Positions 1 through 8,799 of a stretch of DNA of 64,000 bases are shown here, piece by piece. Every line of letters starts with the position of its first letter. Within the stretch, counting starts at the first letter, position 1. The position numbers were made by a program, and so were the translations under genes. The notes below the pieces were generated by a model, which worked only from the letters and a program-made list of their open reading frames with translations, ran no database searches and was not told where the DNA came from. This DNA comes from JTS-RE9 sp964649195. Its GTDB lineage: Bacteria > Planctomycetota > Phycisphaerae > Phycisphaerales > Phycisphaeraceae. The stretch is taken from NCBI GenBank assembly GCA_964649195.1, contig CAZYPK010000007.1, positions 4,617-68,616 on the forward strand, in the 5' to 3' direction.

Positions 1-1
1 G

Positions 2-336
2 TACGAGGCCAGAGTCAAGCGTGCGAAGGCCACGCCGGATACGAAAGATGACTTGGCCCTGGCGACAGAGTTATTAGATGCGGCACAACAAGCGAAGGAA
101 TTGCCGGGCTTGGTGAAACTCCTTTGTGAGAATTCGGAAGAACTGGTGCGTTCGAGTGCTGATGGTTATGAGGCGGGCGTCGCGGCCATGCGCCTTCTTG
201 TTCAAGTCGTGCCGGAACAGCGAACAAAGGCCAATGAGCGATTGATCAAATTGGCAGAGCAACGATTTGCATCATCTGACCCTACGCGGCGATTTGAAGG
301 TGGAGACTACCTGCTTGACCTGCTGATCGAAGATTA
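2..336 (+). pseudogene. 3' -truncated gene fragment of unknown function
   Basis: Frame 2 is open from the window edge, so the true start lies outside. The sequence reads as an Ala/Leu/Glu-rich, probably all-helical protein, for example a TPR- or HEAT-like repeat. No catalytic motif is visible. Around base 330-340 it stops making sense in its own frame and recombinase coding begins in frame 1, so the gene has lost its 3' end at a deletion or insertion junction. The frame stays open to 373, but the last residues look like read-through of recombinase DNA. I do not recognise the family. Confidence 0.45.
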
Positions 337-1056
337 TACGTCGTCGACCTGCTTCAGTTCCGCAACTTTCTGAGCGAACACAACGTTGAATTGGTCAGCA
401 TCCGCGAGCAGTTCGACACATCCACGCCCTATGGAAAGTTCGCGTTGAACCTTCTCGCATCCGTCGCTGAGATGGAGCGAGATCTGATTGCAGAGCGAAC
501 TCTATCAGTGATGGAAGATCGCGCTCGCCGGGGGATGTGGAACGGCAGACCGCCTTACGGATATCACCTCGCCGAGAGTGGCGACGGCCACCTCTTGATC
601 GATGAAGACTTCGCTCCCATCATCCGCGAGCAATTCTTCAATGCGGCTGAAAGGCTTGGCAGTGCCGGTGCGGTCACTCGATATCTTCAGGAACTTGGAA
701 TCGTCGTTCCCAAGCACACAACTCGTACAGATCGTGCGTTCGGTGGAAAGCCGTTCGATGCGCGACAGGTCAAGAGTGTGCTGACAAATCGCGCCTACTT
801 GGGCGAAGTGAACTGGGGACTAATCCAAACGCTCGATGCTCACAAAGCGATCATCGAGCGTGACCAGTTCGATCGCGTTCAGCAACTGCTGGCTAAGTCT
901 GCTGCGACCTGCTCCAATCCGGAGTACAAGGGGGATTACGCGTTCGTCCTCAAGCAGCTTGTTCGATGCGGTTGGTGTGGTTCCGCCATGACTCCGTGCA
1001 CCGGCACGGGTCGCAGGGGTCGGCACTACTCTCCCGGGTCACAACCCTTTTCATAA
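337..1056 (+). pseudogene. Truncated large serine recombinase
   Basis: Reading from about base 337 gives the end of a resolvase catalytic domain (VDLLQFRNFL, then the REQFDTSTPYGK and AEMERDLIAERT blocks). The recombinase domain and the start of a zinc ribbon (VRCGWCGSAMTPC) follow. The N-terminal part with the catalytic serine is missing, because unrelated sequence ends where it should begin. At the other end the protein stops right after a GRRGRHY block, where the second cysteine pair would normally follow. It is a relic of an old integrase, distinct in sequence from the intact one at 56859-58454. A TTG at 391 gives an apparent start, but it lies inside the catalytic domain. Confidence 0.8.
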
Positions 1057-2440
1057 GCTCTCGCGTGTAGGCCCAGTTTACAAGTGCCTGCAATCGCTGA
1101 TGTAACGCAGTTGGCGTCTCGTTCGGTTCCTTCTCAGGTCCGCGACCCTCTTCATAAAACCAGTTGTTCGTGGTTAACAGGGCGCGAGCGCCCGCAGACG
1201 GGAGAGATATGGTCCTGGCCGGGGTGACAACCGCGCCCGCACCGGTTAAAACAGGGCCTCCGGCGGGGTTCAAATACTCTGTCACCCGCTGCATGGAAGC
1301 GGCCCAACCACGGTAACAACCATGGCCCGCTTTTTCCATCCCCTTCTGCTCCTGCTCGCCAACGCCACCCACAAGGAACTGGTCGCTCAGATCCAGTACC
1401 TGAAGGCGGAGAACCAAATTCTCCGCTCGAAGCTGCCCAAGCGGGTGACCGTGACCGCGCCTGAGCGAGCCCGCCTCGTCAAACTGGGAAGCAAGGTGCG
1501 CAAGTTCATCGGCGAACTGATGACGATCGTCTCGCTCCGCACATTCCTGCGCTGGGTGGCAGAGACGAAGAAGCAGAAGAAGGCCAAGACAACGGCACCC
1601 AAGCGCAAGCCTGGCCGGCCGAAAACGCCAGAGGAGATCAGCGAACTGATCCTCCGCCTCGCCCGTGAGAACAGTTGGGGTTACACCCGCATACTCGGCG
1701 AGCTCAAAAAGCTGGGCATCAAGAGCGTGTCGAAGTCAACGGTGCGGAACATCCTCAAGGCGGCGGGCCTGGAACCCGGGCCGGACCGAGGCGAGGGATC
1801 ATGGGACGAGTTCCTGAAGATTCACGCCGAGACGCTCTGGGCGTGTGACTTCCTGAGCAAGAAGATCTGGACGATGCGCGGCCTGGTCGATTACTTTGTC
1901 ATCATCTGGATCAACGTCAAGAGCCGGGAGGTGATCGTGTCCTCCGCCACCGCCGCGCCGGACACCGCGTGGGTGACGCAGCAGGCCCGTAATTTCCTGC
2001 ATGATGCGAGTGAACGAGGCAAGCAGGTTGGCCACCTTATTCACGACTGGGACACGAAATTCCCAGCCCAATTCGATGCCATCTTGGAATCGCAGGGTGC
2101 GGAAGTACACCGACTTGGCCCGGTGAAGCCCAACCTCAACGCCTACGCAGAGCGTGTCATCCAATCGATCCAGCAGGAGTGCCTAGACCACTTCGTGGTG
2201 CTCGGCGAAAAGCATCTGAACCATCTGATCTGCGAGTATGTCGAGCATTACAACACGGAGCGACCTCATCGGGCGCTGGAGAAGACACCGTTGTCGGCTG
2301 ACCCGCCGGAAGCGACAACCAAAGGACAAGTGGTCTGCAAGGAGCGGCTGGGCGGGATGCTAAAGCACTATCACCGGCAGGCGGCGTGAGGTGAGTAGGC
2401 GTCGGAACGGAAAGGATAGGGCAACATCTTAAGCCACTTG
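1030..2440 (+). mobile_element. Insertion sequence, boundaries approximate
   Basis: The segment runs from the point where the serine recombinase reading frame is interrupted (about 1030) to beyond the transposase stop. The left 290 bases and the right 50-100 bases carry no gene. The recombinase C-terminus does not resume on the right, so this is not a clean insertion; a deletion or a second rearrangement must have removed the rest. Ends and target-site duplication were looked for by eye and not found. Confidence 0.4.
1322..2389 (+). CDS. IS transposase, DDE integrase-core (rve) type
   Basis: A 355-aa transposase. Residues 1-100 hold a Lys-rich, coiled segment. A helix-turn-helix follows (GYTRILGELKKLGIKSVSKSTVRNIL), as in IS3/IS481-like enzymes. 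The retroviral-integrase fold carries the acidic triad in ACDFL, HDWDTKF and AERVIQSIQQECLDHF. The C-terminus has the usual YNTERPHRAL block. It looks complete. Non-coding DNA lies on both sides (about 1030-1321 and 2390-2500), consistent with IS ends, but I could not match terminal inverted repeats. It sits exactly where the upstream recombinase breaks off, so it probably caused or followed that truncation. Confidence 0.85.
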   Translation: MARFFHPLLLLLANATHKELVAQIQYLKAENQILRSKLPKRVTVTAPERARLVKLGSKVRKFIGELMTIVSLRTFLRWVAETKKQKKAKTTAPKRKPGRPKTPEEISELILRLARENSWGYTRILGELKKLGIKSVSKSTVRNILKAAGLEPGPDRGEGSWDEFLKIHAETLWACDFLSKKIWTMRGLVDYFVIIWINVKSREVIVSSATAAPDTAWVTQQARNFLHDASERGKQVGHLIHDWDTKFPAQFDAILESQGAEVHRLGPVKPNLNAYAERVIQSIQQECLDHFVVLGEKHLNHLICEYVEHYNTERPHRALEKTPLSADPPEATTKGQVVCKERLGGMLKHYHRQAA

Positions 2441-2506
2441 CTTGATGCTCTCATCTTTCGTGTGCCGCTTGATACTGCACTTGTTCCAGATGCTCTGCCG
2501 AGCGGG

Positions 2507-5104
2507 CTACTCAAACAAGGGAAGTTGGCCAGGCGCATCGGGCCGCAGCTTCTCAAACAGTTCTTCGTTGCATACGTCTTTGGGCGTAAGTCTTCGTAAT
2601 GTCTCGACCAATTCCCACAATTTGGCTTTCGAATGTTCGATGTTCACAAACCGATTAATTGATGCAAGCATCCGGAGCTCGTCGTTTAAATGAAAAGGAA
2701 CGCGTTCGTCGTAGTTCTCATTGCTGATATTCTCGCCGTGACCAAGGTGTTCTATATAGGGCGTGCAATATCCATCTCCCCAATACATGTGGGTTATCGA
2801 AGACACGGCATTATCGACTCCGACGAGAAATTCCTCGGGCACAACCGAGCCCGAAATTGCTGCTCCGAGATCACGGAGATATGGCCTGGGCATTAGATGA
2901 CCAAGACAACCGTTCGCCATCGATCGTATGGCTAGAGAACTGTTGGTGCGTTCTACTTTCAGTATTACTGAGAGCGGCGAGTCTTTCTCTCCTTCGTAGT
3001 CGGCTGCCTCGTCCGTGTGAAGCGTCTCGAAAGTATCTAGTACTAATTGTCCCAGTCCACCATCGCATAGGTCATATTCGACCATGACTTCGAGCAACCC
3101 GCGAACGAACTCGCGCTGTTGGTCGCCCGATGGGATCATTGCTAGCAGGTCGTCTCTCTCTTCAGTAAATCCTGACATCAGCTTCATCGCTTCAACTCTG
3201 CACTTTAAATCCGGATCCTTGGCACCGTATTCCTGACACTGCTTTGCCCACTTCTCAAAGTGCTGATCGAAGTCCTGATTTCCACTGAGTAAGAGCTGTG
3301 CCACCGAACCTAGGAAGATACGCCGAAGTTCTGCGTCCGAAATAACCGGGAGTCCGCCATCTGGGGCCAGGAGAATTGTCAGATACGCCCCCTGCCGGAA
3401 GAACCAGGCAAGCGAATCGGCACCTGCCCGCGAGCGACAGACCTCTGAAAATTCGCCCCAAAGATTGTCACCGTTCCGCACTCTCTCCGGCCAATGAAGA
3501 GACCAGCACGCGATCACATAGTCCCTGTCGCGGCTGTTGTAGAAATCGACGTAACGCTCTGATCCCCCGGTCAACCTTGAGATCAGAGCAAGCTCGCACA
3601 TTGAGGAGGGTATCGGCTGGAGCGGTGGTAAGCCCAAACATTCCTTGGCCCGCTGTTCAACAAGCGGACTGCCGTCTAACGCCATCGCTCGGCCAAGCGC
3701 GGATAGTGCGCATCGGACGTCCAGGTCTCCGGATGTGGCGCGCGCGATCCGCGATTCGATCCACGTTTGCAGCAACTCGGGTTCGTCCATCGAATCGGGC
3801 AAGGTCTTGCCAGCGAAGTGCCGCATCGCTACCCCCAACAAGTACGGGTCTGAGGTCTTGTTGTGAGAGATCGGCACCGTGACTTTGAAGTGTGCGCTGA
3901 GCGTCTGATACGCCTGCTCCTGCTCGTGGGCCCCATATGGATCGATGACCACGCTTGACCAATTCGCTTGACGGGATGCGGCCGCGGGGTCGCTTTCAAT
4001 TATCTGGAAACCGTGCAGTCCGATTCCTGCCGCATCGGCGACGAACGACGGATTTCCCCCGTGAACCAGCAGCCGTTTTGCGGCGCTGTGAGTGAAGCTG
4101 ACCACCACTTGAATGGATGCACCTTGAGCGCAGAGGCGATTGCATTCTTGGTCAATTCGCCTGGCAACTTCCAGATCCGCCTCGTTCCAGCCGTCAATGA
4201 TCAGAGTCAGGCGGCTATCGCTTTTCCGAAGAATCTGCCCGAGCTTGGACGCCAAGATGGTGACGGGGCTCTGGTTCCCCAGCAGCCAACCGAAATCCTC
4301 AGCGATCTCTTGCAGCAGCCCTGCGTTCAAACTGATCGCGGGGTAGAAGAGGACGGGCTTGCCCGCTTGGATGCGATCCTCCGCAAACCGGCACAAGAAG
4401 TTTGTCTTCCCGACTTGCGGCCTTCCAAACACTGCAACGGCGCGGGCATGCTTGCTGTCTAGGTGTTCGCCAATTGCGGAACGGGGTTTCGGACGATCAA
4501 CGTAGAGGCATGGAATATACTTTTTGCCGCTCGCCGGATCGTCGTCGCGCAACATCCGCATCCGATACTCGAGTTGCTTTTTGCAGAAGACCACCAAGTT
4601 CTCGGCCGACAGCGAGACAAAGGACTCGAGGGCTTCGGTCCGTATGGCGAGTTCGTCAACAGACACATTGAACCCGCCGTGAAGCCCAAGATGATCGGAT
4701 GGGATATGCGTGTCTGTGATCTCTTGGCGAGTGATCGAATCGTAAACCCGTGATATCTGGCCGTTCGTGACTACGACAAACGGCGCAATCTGAGGCAACA
4801 GGCGGGCGTAAGAAATTCCCTGGTCGCGTGCCTCGTCATCAACAGCCTCGCCCGGCGCTTTCACTTCAACAACCATCAAGTTCCATTGGCCCCGGCGGAC
4901 TAGAACGTCTGCCCGAGGACGCGCGGTCGTCCCTGAACTTAGCTGGGTCGCTGCTGGCGTCGGCTTACCCTTGCCGTCAATGCGATATGCCGATCTGCCG
5001 AGGTGAATCTCGAACGAAAACTCGATGGAAATCTCACTCGGGTCGAAGCCGCACCCCGCGAGCCACGGGTACACGACTTTTGTCCTGATATCATCTTCCG
5101 ACAT
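2507..5104 (-). CDS. HSDR_N nuclease-STAND NTPase fusion, putative defence protein
   Basis: An 865-aa protein with two recognisable parts. Residues 1-130 match the N-terminal nuclease domain of type I restriction HsdR, with the PD-(D/E)XK core seen as RADVLV (D66) and VVEVKAP (E80, K82). Residues about 222-330 are a P-loop NTPase with Walker A GRPQVGKT (227-234) and Walker B LTLIIDGWNE (299-308), as in STAND/NACHT ATPases. The long helical remainder is the usual place for a sensor. No helicase motifs are present, so it is not HsdR. The start is set at the ATG at 5104, where HSDR_N homology begins; upstream codons look like leader. It stands alone, so if it is defensive it probably works as a single-gene Avs-like system. 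The nuclease and NTPase calls are firm; the role is inferred. Confidence 0.75.
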   Translation of the reverse strand: MSEDDIRTKVVYPWLAGCGFDPSEISIEFSFEIHLGRSAYRIDGKGKPTPAATQLSSGTTARPRADVLVRRGQWNLMVVEVKAPGEAVDDEARDQGISYARLLPQIAPFVVVTNGQISRVYDSITRQEITDTHIPSDHLGLHGGFNVSVDELAIRTEALESFVSLSAENLVVFCKKQLEYRMRMLRDDDPASGKKYIPCLYVDRPKPRSAIGEHLDSKHARAVAVFGRPQVGKTNFLCRFAEDRIQAGKPVLFYPAISLNAGLLQEIAEDFGWLLGNQSPVTILASKLGQILRKSDSRLTLIIDGWNEADLEVARRIDQECNRLCAQGASIQVVVSFTHSAAKRLLVHGGNPSFVADAAGIGLHGFQIIESDPAAASRQANWSSVVIDPYGAHEQEQAYQTLSAHFKVTVPISHNKTSDPYLLGVAMRHFAGKTLPDSMDEPELLQTWIESRIARATSGDLDVRCALSALGRAMALDGSPLVEQRAKECLGLPPLQPIPSSMCELALISRLTGGSERYVDFYNSRDRDYVIACWSLHWPERVRNGDNLWGEFSEVCRSRAGADSLAWFFRQGAYLTILLAPDGGLPVISDAELRRIFLGSVAQLLLSGNQDFDQHFEKWAKQCQEYGAKDPDLKCRVEAMKLMSGFTEERDDLLAMIPSGDQQREFVRGLLEVMVEYDLCDGGLGQLVLDTFETLHTDEAADYEGEKDSPLSVILKVERTNSSLAIRSMANGCLGHLMPRPYLRDLGAAISGSVVPEEFLVGVDNAVSSITHMYWGDGYCTPYIEHLGHGENISNENYDERVPFHLNDELRMLASINRFVNIEHSKAKLWELVETLRRLTPKDVCNEELFEKLRPDAPGQLPLFE

Positions 5105-5964
5105 TAAAAACACTCGCTTTTCGCTCGTGCCCAGAGGGTTACTGCAGCTATTTGACGCTAACAAGGGCTGACTCCCGTGACATTTACCAACTACTTTTTT
5201 CAAGCGAATCAACGAGAGCACTTTGTTCACTTCGTTCGGAGCGTGTTTGATCTCATCGGGAGTGGTGAACCACTTAATGCCGAAACGGAAACTGAAACAA
5301 ACAATATCATAGCCGATGCCAAACGCCGTGAAAACGTGACTCGGCTCCGGGCTGGGCGGACTGCTCGAGCACTACCGCCGGCTGGCTGCGAGAAGCAGGT
5401 AGTTGTCGAGACAGGTGCATTCCGAAGGTTGCATGGCAAAATCGGTGCGCGTCGATGACGGAGCACATCAGTTCGGGTACGGCGCAGAGCAGCTTCATGG
5501 GTCAGATGCTGTTGGCAGCACGTGGAAACTAAAACCGAACAAATACTTACTCCACTTCGCGCACCCATTCATGTCGGTGGCGTCCGCGACTTGTCGCCAG
5601 CACGCGTTCTCTTGGCAACTTTTTTGACATCTTCATCCAAATACAAGAAGGCACCTCTCTTCTAACTGTAGATTCTCTTCCGTTCTGAGATGTGACAGGT
5701 CACGCGATGATACCTTTAGTACTTTTCGTGCTTCGTCGCTCGTGATCCATTCGTTGTTGTCTTGATCATGCATAGCTCAATTGTAATACGAGGCTGATAG
5801 CAATTTGACGTGTACCGTCACTTCACTTCGGTTTTGCCTTATTGGCATTTAGCCGCGTTTGTTTGTGCCGTAATACATCGACGCTTTCAAGAAAGTCGCA
5901 TTTTCCAGGCAACGGTGTCCCAGAGCAATCGCAAGGAGATTCCTTTTCAATCTTCCGATACAAT
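5105..5964. other. Gene-poor intergenic region
   Basis: About 860 bases between two divergent genes. Base composition is more AT-rich than the surroundings, notably at 5640-5800. Only short open frames occur, none with a ribosome binding site or recognisable product. Promoters for the STAND gene (minus) and the following plus-strand gene must lie here, but I cannot point to convincing -35/-10 pairs. Confidence 0.5.
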
Positions 5965-6417
5965 TTGCCTGTGACCTCCAAAGAACTCCGACAAATCTTA
6001 TGTCGCAACGCTGACCGGTTCACGCTGCCTCTGCGCATGATCAAGGACCGCCTCGGAGAGCCGCTAAACATCCGCATCCTTAGCAAGTGGTGCAAAGCGA
6101 CAGGTCGGGATGTAGTTCTGATGACGTTCGCAACGGATGAAGGGGATGTCGAAATCTTCTGCCCGATCGGATTCCTCAACGGCGAGGAAACGGCTCTGGA
6201 GGGCTGGATCGGTGCGGCCACATCAACGCCAGCTCAACACGAGAATTCCCCGGTGAAGGAAGCGGTTCGTGGGATCGATCACCTGCGAGGACTATTTGAT
6301 GAAGGGCCCGGCACAAGTACGCCAGTCCAACAAGACCAGTTGCGCAGTCCAGTTTGGAGAACTTCCAAGCAGCGTTCTTTTGGGGATTTGAGCGACCAGC
6401 CGCCCGCAGAAAGTTGA
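5965..6417 (+). CDS. Hypothetical protein
   Basis: An open frame encoding about 150 residues. The middle part is plausible protein (SKELRQILCRNADRF, then RLGEPLNIRILSKW and TFATDEGDVEIFCPIGFL) and the C-terminus is low in order. I do not recognise a family. The frame stays open upstream to a TTG at 5842, but the coding-like part starts near TTG 5965 or GTG 5971. No ATG is available and no well-spaced Shine-Dalgarno sequence was found. The next plus-strand gene is 138 bases downstream, so they may be co-transcribed. Confidence 0.45.
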   Translation: MPVTSKELRQILCRNADRFTLPLRMIKDRLGEPLNIRILSKWCKATGRDVVLMTFATDEGDVEIFCPIGFLNGEETALEGWIGAATSTPAQHENSPVKEAVRGIDHLRGLFDEGPGTSTPVQQDQLRSPVWRTSKQRSFGDLSDQPPAES

Positions 6418-6555
6418 AGCCTCCCCGGACGGAAAAGATTTACCGTTGAGCTTTTAGAGTTGCGTCAGTCGCGACGTGATCGAGCTATGGTCAAATCCGG
6501 TGGACTGCGTGATCAGGAATTGTTGCAAACTGGCGAAATGCAAGGAGCGTAACAG

Positions 6556-7476
6556 ATGGAAGTCAGTCGACTCACTGAAGGAATGCTCGTTGTCCATCCA
6601 AGTAAGCCCGAGTGGGGGCCGGGCAAGGTCGTCAAGATCGTCAGCCCCCTGATTTACGTGCTTTTTCGTGACGTACCAGGGCGCGAGGCCAAGGCCATCA
6701 GCACCGCCTATGTATCACTCGCGGTTGCGCCGAATCAAATGGACGACATTCTGGACAATCTGCCTCCACTCGTGCCGGTCAATGGAAAGTGGGCACTACC
6801 CGAGGAGCGGTTGACGGTGCAACAGGCGATCTCGCAGTTTCATGACCGTTTTAAGCTCGGTTTCGAGGACCCCACTTACATCGGGGATGCAAAGCTAGGC
6901 GAACGTCAGTACAAGTGGGCAGCACATGAGATGTTTGAGTCGCTCCTTGGTTCGGGCCAGTTCGAGCAGCTGTTGGAGAAGGATCTTACTGACTTGATTC
7001 GCCGGGCGAAGCAGTGCATTGCCAAGGTCAACCTTCTGTCTGTCTTTGAGGTCGCGGCGCTGAAGGACGCGTTCATGGACGAATGCGCGGGCCGTCGTTT
7101 CTTCGAGACGCTTCTAGTCCTGCTGCGAAGCGGAGAGATAACAGAAGACGTATTCGCACCCTATGCCAAGGCCGTGTGCGACCTTCCTGCGGACAAAGGG
7201 CGTGTAGCAACGTGGCCGGTGGCGACGATATTGCCTTTCCTTGCCCAACCTGATCGACACCTTTTTATCAAGCCCGAGGTGACACAGAATGCTGCCGCAA
7301 GACTCGGGTTCAGTCTTCGATACAAACCTGCGCCGAACTGGATTACATATGAGGCAGCGCTCCGAATGGCCCACATCTATTCATCAAAAATTTCAGCGCT
7401 GAAGCCACGTGACATGATTGACGTGCAATCCTTCATTTATGTGGCCTGCGGGGGATATGAGCGATTAGGAATCTGA
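6556..7476 (+). CDS. DUF3553 domain-containing protein
   Basis: A 306-aa protein. Residues about 8-55 form a small beta-barrel of the DUF3553 type (HPSKPEWGPGKVV, then IYVLFRDVPGREAKAI). Such modules also occur in UvrD-type helicases and other nucleic-acid enzymes. The remaining 250 residues are mostly helical with no motif I know. The start is well supported by AAGGAG eight bases before the ATG. It ends 60 bases before the 3' end of the convergent desulfurase gene. A link to the phosphorothioation genes is suggested only by position. Confidence 0.65.
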   Translation: MEVSRLTEGMLVVHPSKPEWGPGKVVKIVSPLIYVLFRDVPGREAKAISTAYVSLAVAPNQMDDILDNLPPLVPVNGKWALPEERLTVQQAISQFHDRFKLGFEDPTYIGDAKLGERQYKWAAHEMFESLLGSGQFEQLLEKDLTDLIRRAKQCIAKVNLLSVFEVAALKDAFMDECAGRRFFETLLVLLRSGEITEDVFAPYAKAVCDLPADKGRVATWPVATILPFLAQPDRHLFIKPEVTQNAAARLGFSLRYKPAPNWITYEAALRMAHIYSSKISALKPRDMIDVQSFIYVACGGYERLGI

Positions 7477-7538
7477 ACCGATGTCCCGCGACTTCTTTTG
7501 TCTGGATCATTCGCAACTATTCGACCAGTGGGCCGTGC

Positions 7539-8705
7539 TTAAACGAGTCGTGACAGAGCCACCTTCGCTCGCTCCCAATCAATTCTTGGCGTGGTATCGC
7601 ACCAGCTCAATCGAATGGCCGCTCTTACCCGCTGACTTGGCAACCCTTGAGCGATCAAAACATGGCTCGGCTCAATGCCCGCTGACGTACATGCAGAGCC
7701 GTTACTGGCTGCTAGTACATCCTTTAATGACAGAAGTACCGCCTCGCTATCAAGCCACCCACCGTCGCCAGAGCGGAGCGACAGATTGAGACAATTTGGG
7801 AGTGCACACGCGGGGTCCATGTTCAAATCAAACCCATCCGGGGCGGCCTCAACGAGGCCCTTCAAGAGTCCGTCGCGATATGTGGTGCAGGCCGACCACC
7901 ATGCGTCCCTTGTTTGAAGCATTGCGGCCACTGCGGCACCCATTCCTACTACGAGCATGGGTGGAACCGTTCCCGGTCGCAACCCGCGCTCCTGTCCACC
8001 GCCGAAGGTGATCGGCTCCACTGGTGGCAAGCGGAACTGTCGCTTACGAATGAGCAGTGCACCCACGCCCATCGGCCCGCCGAACTTATGTCCGCTGACT
8101 GAAATCAGATCGACCCGTTCGTGCCTCAATGGTGGCAGATCCTTGCAGAAACCCTGAGACGCATCGATATGTAGATACGTTGGTCTGTCGCGCAACCCTT
8201 CAGCGACCTCGATGACCGGCTGCACCATACCGGTCTCATTATTGACGTGCATCATGGAGACGAGCAGCGTGTCATCGCGGACAGCCGCCAATACTTCCGC
8301 AGGGTTGACACGCCCCACCATGTCGGGCTGCACAAGCGTCACTTCGAAACCACGGCTAGCTAACTTGCTGAGTGGCTCCAGTGTTGCTTTGTGCTCAATC
8401 GCAGTGGTAACGATATGACGGCGACGTTCGCGCTCACCGTAAGCCGCTAGACCGAGCAATGACAGGTTACTTGCTTCGGTTGCACCACTAGTGAAGACAA
8501 CATTGGCAAGGGATAAGCCAGCCACGGTGCCAAGTTGCTCGCGTGCCCGATTGACTGCCTTCTGTGCTTCGTTGCCATAAGCATGGGTGCGACTGCCGGG
8601 GTTGCCCAAGAGATCACCTTGAAGCCAAGGGAGCATCGTCTCCCGTGCCGCTGGATGCAGCGGCGCGGTGGCATTGCAGTCGAGATAAACCGGTCGATGG
8701 TCCAT
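7539..8705 (-). CDS. dndA: Cysteine desulfurase, sulfur donor for DNA phosphorothioation (DndA/IscS-like)
   Basis: A PLP-dependent class V aminotransferase of 388 aa that takes sulfur from L-cysteine as a protein persulfide. The N-terminus VYLDCNATAPLHP is typical. The PLP-binding lysine lies in VSGHKFGGPMG, and the sulfur-carrying cysteine in NGSACTSAG near the C-terminus. The ATG at 8705 is chosen because family homology begins there and CGGAG precedes it at normal spacing; the frame runs 50 codons further up but would enter the divergent promoter. It faces away from dndB with a 94-bp gap. In Dnd systems this enzyme loads the Fe-S protein DndC. It could also serve housekeeping Fe-S assembly, but the neighbourhood argues for DndA. 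Confidence 0.9.
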   Translation of the reverse strand: MDHRPVYLDCNATAPLHPAARETMLPWLQGDLLGNPGSRTHAYGNEAQKAVNRAREQLGTVAGLSLANVVFTSGATEASNLSLLGLAAYGERERRRHIVTTAIEHKATLEPLSKLASRGFEVTLVQPDMVGRVNPAEVLAAVRDDTLLVSMMHVNNETGMVQPVIEVAEGLRDRPTYLHIDASQGFCKDLPPLRHERVDLISVSGHKFGGPMGVGALLIRKRQFRLPPVEPITFGGGQERGLRPGTVPPMLVVGMGAAVAAMLQTRDAWWSACTTYRDGLLKGLVEAAPDGFDLNMDPACALPNCLNLSLRSGDGGWLDSEAVLLSLKDVLAASNGSACTSAGIEPSHVLIAQGLPSQRVRAAIRLSWCDTTPRIDWERAKVALSRLV

Positions 8706-8799
8706 GTACGGAATCTCCGGACTGTGTTTGGAATCAACTTGACAAACGTACGTTAGATCGCCACGATAGATTCTATACCGAGTTTTCGCGAGACACGCA
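8706..8799. promoter_or_regulatory. Divergent dndA/dndB promoter region with a 10-bp palindrome
   Basis: The 94 bases between the two start codons hold a consensus-like TTGACA at 8739-8744, pointing toward dndB. It is followed directly by the perfect palindrome AACGTACGTT at 8745-8754. No good -10 lies exactly 17 bases downstream; AT-rich candidates are at 8766-8780. The palindrome is well placed for an operator. DndB is a reported transcriptional regulator of dnd genes in Streptomyces, so autoregulation is a fair guess. Confidence 0.4.

Noticed and set aside
950..1417. 155-codon minus-strand frame over the IS left end
   Set aside because: Overlaps recombinase and transposase coding regions and has no family resemblance.
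7481..7789. 102-codon frame starting four bases after the DUF3553 gene
   Set aside because: Only about 19 codons lie outside the 3' end of dndA. It may be a stump of a gene lost when the dnd island arrived, but that cannot be shown.
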